Positions 1-7,370 of a stretch of 33,865 bases of DNA are shown here, one piece after another. Numbering within the stretch: the first letter of the stretch is position 1; the number at the start of each line of letters is the position of its first letter. The translations under genes were made by a program, and so were the position numbers. Origin of the DNA: Hyphomicrobiales bacterium (lineage in GTDB: Bacteria; Pseudomonadota; Alphaproteobacteria; Rhizobiales; Kaistiaceae); NCBI GenBank assembly GCA_024222895.1, contig JAAEOR010000798.1, forward strand, positions 1-33,865. The letters are read 5' to 3'. The notes under the pieces were generated by a model, which had not been told where the DNA came from, did no database searches, and saw nothing but the letters and a program-made list of their open reading frames with translations.

Positions 1-283
1 AGGAGAGCGTTGTCAGCAGGAGTGCCTTGCACTTCTGCGCTCGGACAGAGCGACCAGGGTAGGAGAGCGTTGTCAGCAGGAGTGCCTTGCACTTCTGCGC
101 TCGGACAGAGCGACCAGGGTAGGAGAGCGTTGTCAGCAGAAGTGCTTACCACTTCTGCGCCCGGACAGAGCGACCAGGAGTGGAGAGCGATGTCAGCAGA
201 AGTGCTTGCCACTTCCGCGCCCGGACAGAGCGACCAGGAGAGGAGAGCGTTGTCAGCAGGAGTGCTTACCACTTCTGCGCCTG
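1..283. repeat. 60-bp tandem repeat, about 4.7 copies
   Basis: Five head-to-tail units begin at 1, 61, 121, 181 and 241. The first two are identical, the next two differ at several positions, and the fifth is cut short near 283. Each unit holds two potential hairpins. One has arms GCAG(A/G)AGTG and CACTT(C/T)(T/C)GC around a 5-nt loop and is perfectly paired in unit 3. The other has arms CGCTC and GAGCG around GGACA and is perfect in units 1 and 2. The array starts at the window edge and may continue to the left. An open frame crosses it only because 60 is a multiple of three; it continues into the palindromes and looks non-coding. No function is known to me. Confidence 0.95.
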
Positions 284-325
284 GCGGCGGACGGTGCCCC
301 CTCCACCATGCTAGCGCATGGTTCC

Positions 326-451
326 CCTCCCCCACGACGTGGGGGAGGAGCGCCGTTGCGTCGTCATTCAGAACGCTTCGGACGTTTCGCGCAACGATCC
401 AGCTGCGTTCCTCCCCCGATTTCGGGGGAGGGGGACCACCCGAAGGGTGGT
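326..451. repeat. Cluster of three GC-rich intergenic hairpins
   Basis: Three perfect inverted repeats follow one another. At 326-348 arms of 10 bp surround GAC. At 410-431 arms of 10 bp (CCTCCCCCGA / TCGGGGGAGG) meet almost directly. At 435-451 arms ACCACCC and GGGTGGT surround GAA. They lie downstream of the leftward dctQ gene and could end its transcription, although none is followed by a clear T tract. They resemble the dispersed palindromic units common between alphaproteobacterial genes. The interval 1-520 contains only these hairpins and the tandem repeat; I see no gene in it. Confidence 0.75.
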
Positions 452-520
452 GGTGGGGGGGCGAACCCGCGAATAAGAGGGCGTCTTCAGGAAGACCGCC
501 GCAACGTTTCGCGAAACCGA

Positions 521-1084
521 TCACCGGCCCGACAGTTCATCGTATTGATGGAGGTCCGCCCGGCCGCCGCGGCGGACTGCATACCAGGTCCGCCACGCAT
601 AGCGCAGCGACACGATCACCAGGAAGACGGGGTAGATCGCATAGATGTCGCGCATGCGGATCCCGTCGCCGAACACGGTCGACAGGGTCGCGGTTTTCTT
701 CAGGCGCAAGATGAAGAACTTGCTCCAGGTCGGCTCCAGCGACCACAGCAGGCCGGCGCAGATCGCCACGCCGGTGATGATCGCGAAGACCCGGCGCACG
801 CCGGGCCGGACATGGGTGTAGAGGATGTCGAAGGTGACATGATCGCGTTCGCGTACGATCAGGGCATTGCCCCAGAAGATGATCCACACCCACAGCGCCA
901 GACAGAATTCCAGTGTCCAGCCATAGCCGCTCGGGTCGAGCAGCGGCACCGCCTCGGCGATCCATTCCAGCCGCGCCGTGTAGCGGATGGCGATCTGCAG
1001 GATGAAGGTGAGGAACATGGCGGCCATCATCATGGCCGCCACGAATTCAGCGCCGCGGACGATCCACCGGAGAATCGTCTTCAT
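521..1084 (-). CDS. dctQ: TRAP transporter small permease (DctQ family)
   Basis: This is the small membrane subunit of a tripartite ATP-independent periplasmic (TRAP) transporter, which imports organic acids or sugar acids using an ion gradient. The 187-residue protein has four hydrophobic segments, at about residues 13-35, 55-75, 95-115 and 138-158. The second carries the tryptophan-rich stretch LALWVWIIFWGNALIVRERDH, typical of DctQ proteins, and the order of segments fits the family. The ATG at 1084 lies 34 bp after the dctP stop, so the two are very likely one leftward operon. The large permease dctM, normally next to dctQ, is not in the window: downstream are only hairpins and a tandem repeat. 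No substrate can be assigned from this subunit. Confidence 0.9.
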   Translation of the reverse strand: MKTILRWIVRGAEFVAAMMMAAMFLTFILQIAIRYTARLEWIAEAVPLLDPSGYGWTLEFCLALWVWIIFWGNALIVRERDHVTFDILYTHVRPGVRRVFAIITGVAICAGLLWSLEPTWSKFFILRLKKTATLSTVFGDGIRMRDIYAIYPVFLVIVSLRYAWRTWYAVRRGGRADLHQYDELSGR

Positions 1085-1118
1085 CGGGCAGACGTCCGCA
1101 GCACCTGTTCAGGATCGG

Positions 1119-2117
1119 CTAGTTGCCGAGGGCGTTGATCTTCTCGAGCAAGCCTTCCGGCCAGGCTTCGGCGAACTCGGAACCGACATATTGCGACTGG
1201 ACGTGATTGCGGAACGCCGCAAGATCCGGCTCATAGATCTCAAGGCCCTGCTCGCGCAGGAAGGAGACCAGGTCCTCTTCCTTCTTGAGCTGGTTCTGGC
1301 GGCCGCTCTCCGCCGCGGCAACGGCGGCTTCCTGAACCACCGCCTGCTGCTCCGGCGTCAGGTTGTCCCAGACTTCCTTGGAAAAGGCGACATAGTTCAG
1401 GTCGACCAGGTGCGAGGTCAGCGCGATCTGGTTGGTGACCTCGTAGAACTTGGCGTCGACGACGGTCGGCAGCGGATTGTCCTGGCCGTCGACCGAGCCG
1501 GTCGAGAGCGCGGTGTAGACCTCGGTGAACGCCATCGGAGTCGGGTTGGCGCCGAGCGCCGAACCAAGGAACTGCCAGGCGTCGGTGCCGGGCATGCGCA
1601 GGTTGACGCCGGCGAGATCGTCCGGCGTCATCACCGTCAGCTCATCCTTGGTCTGGCGCAGATTGACGTGCCGCTTGCCGAGATACATCACTGCAAGAAG
1701 CTTGACGCCAAGCTCGTCCTCGGCCTTCTGCTTGAACGCATCCATCAACGGGTCGTTGAAGACCGCCACTTGATGGGCGGCGTCCTGGTGGACGTAGCCG
1801 GTGGCGAAGATCGAGTATTCAGGAAAGAAGGTGGCCAGTTCCTGGGCGGAGGTGATCGACATTTCCAGATCGCCGCCCGCGATGGTTTCCAGCTCGGAGC
1901 CCTGGGCGATCAGCGAGCCGTTGTAGTGGGGCTCGTAGGTGGCGAATTCGGCAACCGCCGGCGCGAACACCTCGGCGAGCGCCACCGAGCGCTGGTCGGT
2001 CTCCGACGCCGGCGTCGACATCCGCAGCTTGATCTTGTCCTGGGCAATTGAGGGGACGGAAACGCTCGCTGCCAGCAGGGCTGCCAATCCGAGCGCCGAG
2101 GTTCTCCATAGTCTCAT
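1119..2117 (-). CDS. dctP: TRAP transporter substrate-binding protein (DctP family)
   Basis: This is the periplasmic solute receptor of the TRAP system. The 332-residue protein begins with a signal peptide (residues 1-25, cleavage probably after PSIAQ). It contains the family signature around residues 150-200: the stretch LRMPGTDAWQFLGSALGANPTPMAFTEVYTAL holds the conserved arginine that usually binds a substrate carboxylate, followed by STGSVDGQDNP. Length is normal. A purine-rich GGGAGAG sits just upstream of the ATG at 2117. The gene is transcribed away from the aldolase gene across a gap of about 135 bp that contains several short palindromes, which suggests shared control by the GntR regulator. 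The ligand is probably a carboxylated compound that feeds the neighbouring lyase; that link is inferred from position. Confidence 0.92.
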   Translation of the reverse strand: MRLWRTSALGLAALLAASVSVPSIAQDKIKLRMSTPASETDQRSVALAEVFAPAVAEFATYEPHYNGSLIAQGSELETIAGGDLEMSITSAQELATFFPEYSIFATGYVHQDAAHQVAVFNDPLMDAFKQKAEDELGVKLLAVMYLGKRHVNLRQTKDELTVMTPDDLAGVNLRMPGTDAWQFLGSALGANPTPMAFTEVYTALSTGSVDGQDNPLPTVVDAKFYEVTNQIALTSHLVDLNYVAFSKEVWDNLTPEQQAVVQEAAVAAAESGRQNQLKKEEDLVSFLREQGLEIYEPDLAAFRNHVQSQYVGSEFAEAWPEGLLEKINALGN

Positions 2118-2198
2118 GCGTTCTCTCCCGACTTTCTTTCTAAGGCCACCGTTATGGCAGCGCGTTGTTTAGAAAAATAGACATTTCCATCATTGCCA

Positions 2199-2234
2199 CG
2201 ACATGTCATAAGTTGCAACAGGCTAACATGTCAG
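2199..2234. promoter_or_regulatory. Operator-like palindromes between dctP and the aldolase gene
   Basis: The gap between the divergent dctP and aldolase genes holds GACATGTC (2200-2207), GTTGCAAC (2213-2220) and a second ACATGTCA (2226-2233) that repeats the first at 25-bp spacing. Both 8-mers are perfect palindromes. The likely ligand is the GntR/FCD regulator encoded two genes downstream, since regulators of this class often control a divergent transporter and enzyme promoter. No experimental support is available. Confidence 0.4.
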
Positions 2235-2252
2235 AGGCGAGGGTCAGTCGTT

Positions 2253-3143
2253 TTGGAGGGAAATCAACAGCGTTTCGGCATGTCGGCCGCCCTTGCCACG
2301 CCGTTTTCAGCCGACCAGACGATCGACCAGGACCGGCTCTCGGCCCACGCCGGATGGTGCCTCGACAATGGTTGCGACAGCGTCACCCTGTTCGGCACGA
2401 CGGGAGAAGGGCCGTCGCTGTCGGCCGCCGAACGCGCGACCGTGCTGGCGCGACTTCAGGCGGACGGTGTTCCTGGCGACAAGCTGGTGTTCGCGGTCTT
2501 TGCCAATTCAGTCGGCGACGCGGTCGAACAGATCCGGGTCGCCTATGGCTTTGGCGCCAGGGCCGTGCTCGTCGCGCCGCCGTCCTACTTCAAGGGTGTG
2601 ACGGAAGAGGGGGTTGCCGGCTGGTACCAGGCGGTCATCCGGCAGCTTGGCGACGCGGCCCGCGACATTCTTCTCTACAATATTCCGTCACTCACCGGCG
2701 TCGCCCTGTCGGTCGATCTGGTCGGCCGGCTCAGGCAGTCCCATGGTCCGTCGATTGTCGGTGTCAAGGATTCCTCCTGCGACTGGACGGTCACCGATCC
2801 TCTGGTGCGCGCCCACAACGACATCCATATTCTCGTCGGAGATGAACGGGATCTGGCCGCGGCGGTCCGGCTCGGTGCTGCGGGCTGCATCAGCGGCATG
2901 GCCAATGTTTTTCCCCATGCGGTGGCGGGACTGGTGCGCGGCCAGGACGATCCATTCCTTTCCGGCGTTGTCGACGCGATCAACCGCTACCCGATCCTAC
3001 CAGCGATCAAGACGCTGATCGCCGAGAACACCAGAATACCGGCCTGGGCGACGGTGCGGCCGCCGCTGGTTCCGTTGAGCGCGGGGGAGGGCCGGCAATT
3101 CGTGGAGGCGGTGGAAGCCCTGAAGCAGAGTCCGGCGGCGTAA
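2253..3143 (+). CDS. Dihydrodipicolinate synthase / N-acetylneuraminate lyase family aldolase
   Basis: A class I aldolase or dehydratase of the DHDPS/NAL superfamily, which forms a Schiff base between a lysine and a 2-oxo acid. The TIM-barrel protein shows SAALATPF at the N-terminus, the pyruvate-carboxylate site TLFGTTGEG, the catalytic tyrosine in LLYNIPSLTG, and the Schiff-base lysine in IVGVKDSS. Near the end it has PILPAIKTLIA. The start is uncertain. The ATG at 2280 begins inside the conserved first strand and is 19 nt from GGAGGG, whereas a TTG at 2253 has a purine-rich GGCGAGGG about 9 nt upstream and keeps the RFGMSAALATPF beginning expected of the family. Because it sits beside a TRAP receptor and a GntR regulator, it is more likely a catabolic lyase for a sugar acid than the lysine-pathway enzyme DapA. 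Confidence 0.85.
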   Translation: MEGNQQRFGMSAALATPFSADQTIDQDRLSAHAGWCLDNGCDSVTLFGTTGEGPSLSAAERATVLARLQADGVPGDKLVFAVFANSVGDAVEQIRVAYGFGARAVLVAPPSYFKGVTEEGVAGWYQAVIRQLGDAARDILLYNIPSLTGVALSVDLVGRLRQSHGPSIVGVKDSSCDWTVTDPLVRAHNDIHILVGDERDLAAAVRLGAAGCISGMANVFPHAVAGLVRGQDDPFLSGVVDAINRYPILPAIKTLIAENTRIPAWATVRPPLVPLSAGEGRQFVEAVEALKQSPAA

Positions 3144-3168
3144 GCGGCGTCGCCCGGCGATCGGACCC

Positions 3169-3816
3169 ATGGAACAGCTCCGACAGAAGGCCTACACCTC
3201 GTTTACCGAGCATCTGATGACCCAGGCGATACGGCCGGGCCAGTTCGTTTCGCAAAGGGAACTGGTGGAACTGACCGGTATGCCGCTCGGCGCCATCCGA
3301 GAGCTGGTACCGCGGCTGGAAGCCGAGGGCCTGATCACCACCATTCCCAAACGCGGCATGCAGATCGCCCCGATCGATATCCAGCTGGTCCGGGATGCCT
3401 ATGAATTTCGCCTGATCGTCGAGAAGGAGGCGGTGGCGCAATTCGCCACCCTCGCGTCCGACAACCTCGTCGCGGAAACCATGCGACGCCATGAGGATAT
3501 CCGGAACGAGGCGCGGTCCAATCCGGTGGCGGCGGACCTTGAAGATCGCGCCCAGGCGGTCGACTGGGGTTTCCATGATTTGATCGTCGACCACATGGCC
3601 AACAGGATCACCTCCAACGCCTATCGGGTGAACTCACTGAAGATCCGCCTGATCCGCCGGGAGCTGACCCGGATTCAGGGGCTGGTCCGCCCGGTCATGG
3701 AGGAACATTTGCGCATCCTCGAGGGGGTCCAGTCGCGTGAGCCGGCAGCGGCGGTCGCCGCCCTGGAGCGACACATCAGAACCGCTCGCGACCGTGCGCT
3801 TGGTTTGGGGGATTAG
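3169..3816 (+). CDS. GntR family transcriptional regulator, FCD domain
   Basis: A DNA-binding repressor or activator of the FadR subgroup. The 215-residue protein has a winged helix-turn-helix at residues 1-68 (recognition region VSQRELVELTGMPLGAIRELVPRLEAEGL, then a wing ending in RGMQIAPI). A helical FCD effector domain follows from about residue 75, with the histidine and aspartate/glutamate positions that usually bind a metal and a carboxylic-acid ligand (EKEAVAQF, DWGFHDLIVDH, EEHLRILEGV, ALERHIRTAR). It starts 25 bp after the aldolase stop on the same strand and is probably co-transcribed with it. It likely senses the TRAP substrate or the aldolase product and controls the divergent dctP/aldolase promoters. 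Confidence 0.92.
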   Translation: MEQLRQKAYTSFTEHLMTQAIRPGQFVSQRELVELTGMPLGAIRELVPRLEAEGLITTIPKRGMQIAPIDIQLVRDAYEFRLIVEKEAVAQFATLASDNLVAETMRRHEDIRNEARSNPVAADLEDRAQAVDWGFHDLIVDHMANRITSNAYRVNSLKIRLIRRELTRIQGLVRPVMEEHLRILEGVQSREPAAAVAALERHIRTARDRALGLGD

Positions 3817-4096
3817 GGGGCCTTCGGGAGAGGTGGGCGCGGGGGAGGTTCGGTGGGTCTTTCGTGCGATGCCGCGACCCTGAGGCACCGCCAGCCCTTC
3901 GCAGCGTCGGCGCTATGACCCGTGGCGAAGGCGAGGGGCGGTTAGTGAGCCATGCCTTCAAACTGAGGGCATTCAGGATGGCGTCGCAGGAGAGGAAGCG
4001 TTTCCGTGTCGGGATCACCGGCTTGATCGACGCCTGTGTGGAGAGATACCAGCTGCGCCAGGATTGCTGACGGCAGGTGGAACAGGAGACCCGGCA

Positions 4097-5164
4097 ATGA
4101 CGGACGCAACCGACGGCATGGTAGGAGACGGGTACTATGATGCCCATTCGACCTTCCAGGCGAAGGTTGCAGAAAGCGGCGCGGAACTGCTCGAGCAGGC
4201 TGTTCAGGCCGCAACGCTTCCCGCCGACGGTTCGGTAGTCGTGGCCGACTATGGTTGCGGCGAGGGGCGGAACTCGATCGCCACGGTTCAATCGGTCCTC
4301 AAGCTGATTGCGCCACGCATCACTGGCAGCCCGGTCGTGCTCCACAGTGACCTACCGACCAACGATTGGGCAGGTCTCGCCACCAATCTGGCGGGCGAGG
4401 GTAGTTACCTTCGGACGTTTCCGGAAGCGAGGGCACTCTTCGCTCCGTGCGGTTACTTCCAGCGGGTGACGATGCCGGCGAGCATCACAATTGGCACATC
4501 GGGGTCTGCGGCGCACTGGCTGTCCGGCCAGCCGCCCGGGCTCGATATGCCGCGATCGCTGTATCGCTCCGATGCGCCGTTGGCCGAGCGTGCCAAGATC
4601 CTCGCACAGGCCTCTCGCGACTGGGAGGCTTTTCTCGCCGCGCGGGCCGAAGAACTCCAGCCGGGCGGCGTGCTACTTGTCCAGATGCTAGGTTCCGATG
4701 GCAGGGACGATCCGCTTCGCGTCAGCGCCGCTGGGCTCTTGAGGCTGATGAACGAATGTGCGTTGCAACTGGTCGAAAGCGGGGATGTTCCAAAGGAGGC
4801 ATACGCCGCCTACTGTTTCCCGGTGGTGCCGCGGACGGTGGAAGAAGCGGCGGCTCCGGTGACCGGGGCCCTGGCCGATCGCCTCGAGCTCCTTCATTGC
4901 GGCCTGGCCACCGTCCCGTCTCCGTATCAGCAGGCGCTCGAAAAAACCGGAGACGTGGCGGCGTTCGCCAAGCATTACACCGCATTTACCCGAGCTTTCA
5001 GCGAAAGCAGCCTTGCCCGTGGCGTCTTTGCCTTCGGACAGGGTGATCCGGCCAAGCTCGCGGACAAATACTATGGGATGATGCAGTCGGCTCTCGCCGC
5101 CAAGCCCGACGGCTATCCGTTCGACGATCTCACGCTCGCGGTCATGGTTCGCCGCCGCGACTGA
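4097..5164 (+). CDS. SABATH-type SAM-dependent carboxyl methyltransferase
   Basis: This is predicted to transfer a methyl group from S-adenosylmethionine to the carboxyl group of a small acid. The SAM-binding motif VVVADYGCGEGRNSI is at about residues 50-64. TIGTSGSAAHWLSGQPPG (about 133-150) corresponds to the SABATH signature in which plant enzymes read SS-x-SLxWLS-x-xP, and GGVLLVQMLGSDG fits the later strand. The protein is 355 residues, close to plant SABATH enzymes. The ATG at 4097 is chosen because CAGGAG lies 9 nt upstream; an earlier ATG at 4064 has no ribosome-binding site. SABATH enzymes methylate salicylate, jasmonate, indole-acetate, gibberellin and cinnamate in plants; bacterial members are less common. 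The substrate is unknown. The gene stands alone, and no hormone-synthesis gene is adjacent. Confidence 0.8.
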   Translation: MTDATDGMVGDGYYDAHSTFQAKVAESGAELLEQAVQAATLPADGSVVVADYGCGEGRNSIATVQSVLKLIAPRITGSPVVLHSDLPTNDWAGLATNLAGEGSYLRTFPEARALFAPCGYFQRVTMPASITIGTSGSAAHWLSGQPPGLDMPRSLYRSDAPLAERAKILAQASRDWEAFLAARAEELQPGGVLLVQMLGSDGRDDPLRVSAAGLLRLMNECALQLVESGDVPKEAYAAYCFPVVPRTVEEAAAPVTGALADRLELLHCGLATVPSPYQQALEKTGDVAAFAKHYTAFTRAFSESSLARGVFAFGQGDPAKLADKYYGMMQSALAAKPDGYPFDDLTLAVMVRRRD

Positions 5165-5173
5165 GCAAAGTCA

Positions 5174-5211
5174 CGTCGCTTGGCGACGATTCAAACGATC
5201 CGTTCGCGGAT
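5174..5211 (+). terminator. Double hairpin after the methyltransferase gene
   Basis: Two perfect hairpins lie 10-45 bp after the stop codon. CGTCGC and GCGACG pair around TTG (5174-5188), and ATCCG and CGGAT pair around a TTCG tetraloop (5198-5211). There is no T tract, so factor-independent termination is uncertain, but the position and the stable UUCG loop suggest a transcript end. Confidence 0.45.
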
Positions 5212-5295
5212 GGTCGTCACTCGGCGCAGCTGGACAGCCACAATCTAAGCGGGTATTATTCTTTCGTCCCGCTTTCAGGTTTCGGGAGAGATTGC

Positions 5296-5871
5296 GTGGG
5301 AGGTGTGGATCGATTCCTCGTTGTGGCCGCAGTTCTCGGTATCTGCGGAAATACTCCGGCCGGTGCGCAAGAATGCTCCGAATGGCTGAGCACCCTCGCT
5401 GCGTCTTCGTTGCAACGGGTCCTGGACACGACCAACCCCTGCGGTGGTCTCAGCCGGGCGGTCGACCTGGGGCTACTCGGGTCGGTGACGGTTGGCGTAG
5501 ACAAAAAGGAGCGCTTCGCCCTGCGGGAACTCGCTTATTGTCCGATGGACGACCGGTCACGGCTTCAGGCGACGATTGATGTGACCTGCAGGACGAGCCC
5601 GGCAGCTGTGGTTGCCGTCAGTGTTTCGGAGACTGTCGACATCGATATATCAGTACGACACAACGGCTGTGTGATCATCAATCGGCTCGACATCGTTCTT
5701 CATGTCTGCGCCGACGGTGGCCGGTGTCATCGCGCCGTGGGCGCTCCTGACTGCCTATCCGTGAGCGATCGGCTCAACTCGGATGAACCACTCTCGCCTG
5801 GGCCGCGGCGCGTGGTTTGCTGCGTATACAGTGCTGGCGTTTGCTTTAGGCGCTTACTACGCTGTCTTTGA
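5296..5871 (+). CDS. Cysteine-containing exported protein of unknown function
   Basis: The protein starts with a signal peptide: residues 1-25 have a hydrophobic core and end PAGAQ before ECSEW. The mature part holds several cysteines (ECSEW, NPCGG, YCPMD, VTCRT, NGCVI, HVCADGGRC), which suggests a disulfide-bonded periplasmic or secreted protein. The GTG start at 5296 has GGGAGAG just upstream. The last 30 residues overlap the next gene by 89 bp and read like an out-of-frame stretch (RRVVCCVYSAGVCFRRLLRCL). The true end may therefore be earlier if a base is wrong: a TGA overlapping the next ATG at 5783 lies in another frame. I do not recognise the family. Confidence 0.6.
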   Translation: MGGVDRFLVVAAVLGICGNTPAGAQECSEWLSTLAASSLQRVLDTTNPCGGLSRAVDLGLLGSVTVGVDKKERFALRELAYCPMDDRSRLQATIDVTCRTSPAAVVAVSVSETVDIDISVRHNGCVIINRLDIVLHVCADGGRCHRAVGAPDCLSVSDRLNSDEPLSPGPRRVVCCVYSAGVCFRRLLRCL

Positions 5872-6253
5872 CTATGGAGTTCAATATCGTCAGGGATCGG
5901 GTTGGATCCCGATGGCAGAGGTGTCGGACTGGTATTTGATTGCCGCCTTCTGGGCACTTCAGATACCGGCATTGGTTGTCGCAAACGCGGCGGCATTTCG
6001 CACCGACGGTGCTCATTGGCTCGAGCGGTCGGATATCGGCTACGCGCTGGCCGCCTTTATCTTGGGCACTTTGTTCGCTGGCATCGTTGCCGTCTCGATT
6101 GTCCCACTGGAGGTCGGTTTGACCTACGCGAAAGCCACGGTGTTTGCTGTGTGCCACGGTTTGGCGGCGGTGGCTGCTGCGCTCGCTGTGCGTGTTGCAT
6201 CCAGATGCGGGAGAGGAGGGGCTCAGGACCAGAGCGCCCAGCCGGCTGATTAA
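5783..6253 (+). CDS. Small membrane protein, four predicted helices
   Basis: A 156-residue hydrophobic protein with membrane segments at about residues 9-31 (AWFAAYTVLAFALGAYYAVF), 49-69, 85-110 and 116-140. The start at 5783 is the first ATG before the first helix; the next in-frame methionine is after it. The coding sequence overlaps the 3' end of the preceding exported-protein gene, suggesting coupled translation. The C-terminus (RCGRGGAQDQSAQPAD) is polar and probably cytoplasmic. No catalytic motif is visible and I do not recognise the family. Confidence 0.6.
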   Translation: MNHSRLGRGAWFAAYTVLAFALGAYYAVFDYGVQYRQGSGWIPMAEVSDWYLIAAFWALQIPALVVANAAAFRTDGAHWLERSDIGYALAAFILGTLFAGIVAVSIVPLEVGLTYAKATVFAVCHGLAAVAAALAVRVASRCGRGGAQDQSAQPAD

Positions 6254-6353
6254 TCGGGGAACTCCCGCTCCGGAGTCGGCTGGCCGGCACCGGTGACACC
6301 CGCTATTGCGCATCCCCGCCTCAAGCCACGGGGACATCACGGACCCGCCTGAG

Positions 6354-7235
6354 TCAGCCAAGTGTGGCAATCCGCTCCCGGATAATCGCCAGGTTCCGTT
6401 CCACCGAGGCCATGTAGGGGTTGTCCCCGGTCGCGGGGTGTTCGAAGTGCCGCCAGAGACCGGCGCACTCTTCGTTCAGCTTGTTGAGCACAAAACCGTC
6501 CCAGAACGCCGGCGTGCCACGCAGCAGCGCTTCGTAGCTCTTGAACAGCCACTTGTCGGGGGACAATCCCTGATAGCGGTAGCTTTCTTCAAATTCGTTG
6601 AACAGGGGTTCGAGGCGGTCCGGGTAGCGCGGATCGCTGATCTGGCCGACGAAGTCGGCGGTGCAAACGGCCTGGCCCATCAGGCGTTCGATCTCGCTGC
6701 GGAATGCGATCTCGTTGACATTCACCCGCGGTCCGGTCGAACTGATCAGGTTCTCGACAAACCGGATGTCGTCGTCTGGCCAGCCGCGCTCCTCCAGAAA
6801 GGCGCGGGCGAAATCGCAGGAGCGCCGTTCGTGAAGATGGGTGTATTTGGCGCCGCTGCCCTCCAGGTCGCTCGCTTTCTTGAGAAAGCCGATATCGTGA
6901 AAAAGCACCGCGACCAGGGCCCGGCGGAAATCATGCGCAGTGACCGGGGGCGAGGCGTTGTCCTGATGCCGGCGGTACATCAGTTCGGCGAGGCATAGCG
7001 TTGCCTGCAGCGTATGGGTGATGTCGTGGTAGGCCGTATCCATAGCCTGATATTCGGGGAAATGTCCGCCGAACAGGTCCTCGACGGCATCCATGTAATC
7101 ATCGACGTAGCCGCTGTCGGACATGTCAAACAGGTGCTCGTGCCGCTCCCTGACCAGCCGGCGGATTTCGATACCGTCGGAGAAATCGACGTCCAACAGA
7201 TCCGGCAGCGCCCGTGGTTTGACGGTGTCCCGCAT
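6354..7235 (-). CDS. HD-domain metal-dependent phosphohydrolase
   Basis: The 293-residue protein carries the metal-binding set of the HD superfamily: AYHDITHTLQ (His70), the paired residues in LFHDIGFLKK (His113-Asp114), the following THLHE (His133, His135) and an aspartate in CTADFVGQI. This layout resembles HDc phosphodiesterases that cleave cyclic or other nucleotides. No sensory domain is attached; the first 60 residues are a helical lead. The substrate is unknown. It is transcribed leftward, convergent with the membrane protein gene. Upstream at 7330-7370 there is a TATAAT hexamer preceded by a CRP-type palindrome, so control by a CRP/FNR family activator is likely. Confidence 0.85.
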   Translation of the reverse strand: MRDTVKPRALPDLLDVDFSDGIEIRRLVRERHEHLFDMSDSGYVDDYMDAVEDLFGGHFPEYQAMDTAYHDITHTLQATLCLAELMYRRHQDNASPPVTAHDFRRALVAVLFHDIGFLKKASDLEGSGAKYTHLHERRSCDFARAFLEERGWPDDDIRFVENLISSTGPRVNVNEIAFRSEIERLMGQAVCTADFVGQISDPRYPDRLEPLFNEFEESYRYQGLSPDKWLFKSYEALLRGTPAFWDGFVLNKLNEECAGLWRHFEHPATGDNPYMASVERNLAIIRERIATLG

Positions 7236-7329
7236 AAACAGCCCTTCCTAAACAGGCGGGCGTCGATCGGCTGGATTGCCCCATCCCCACAAGCCCTGGG
7301 CCCCGGCGGAAAGCCGAGGCATCGCCCGG

Positions 7330-7370
7330 ATTATAACGTCCTGTGCCGCGATTATTGTGACATGGGTCAC
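7330..7370 (-). promoter_or_regulatory. CRP-type activator site with -10 box for the HD phosphohydrolase
   Basis: On the minus strand a perfect TATAAT occupies 7330-7335, giving a start point near 7323. No -35 box lies at the right distance. In its place is the palindrome GTGAC-ATGG-GTCAC (7357-7370), which also matches the CRP core TGTGA-N6-TCAC(T). Its centre is about 40 bp upstream of the inferred start point, the class II activator position. The leader before the ATG at 7235 would be about 88 nt. Confidence 0.55.

Noticed and set aside
1-283. CRISPR array
   Set aside because: The 60-bp units repeat over their whole length with no variable spacers.
10-1138. Long plus-strand open frames (10-714 and 206-1138)
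   Set aside because: They run through the tandem repeat, hairpins and the antisense of dctQ; the composition is Arg/Pro/Ser rich and no motif is seen.
2165-2845. Plus-strand frame overlapping the aldolase gene
   Set aside because: It is the aldolase gene read in another frame; the aldolase frame holds all catalytic motifs.
3776-4345. Minus-strand frame between the GntR and methyltransferase genes
   Set aside because: It lacks motifs and a ribosome-binding site and overlaps both supported genes.
6262-6334. Convergent terminator between the membrane protein and HD genes
   Set aside because: ACTCC/GGAGT and TCCCCG/CGGGGA arms are short with long loops and no T tract.
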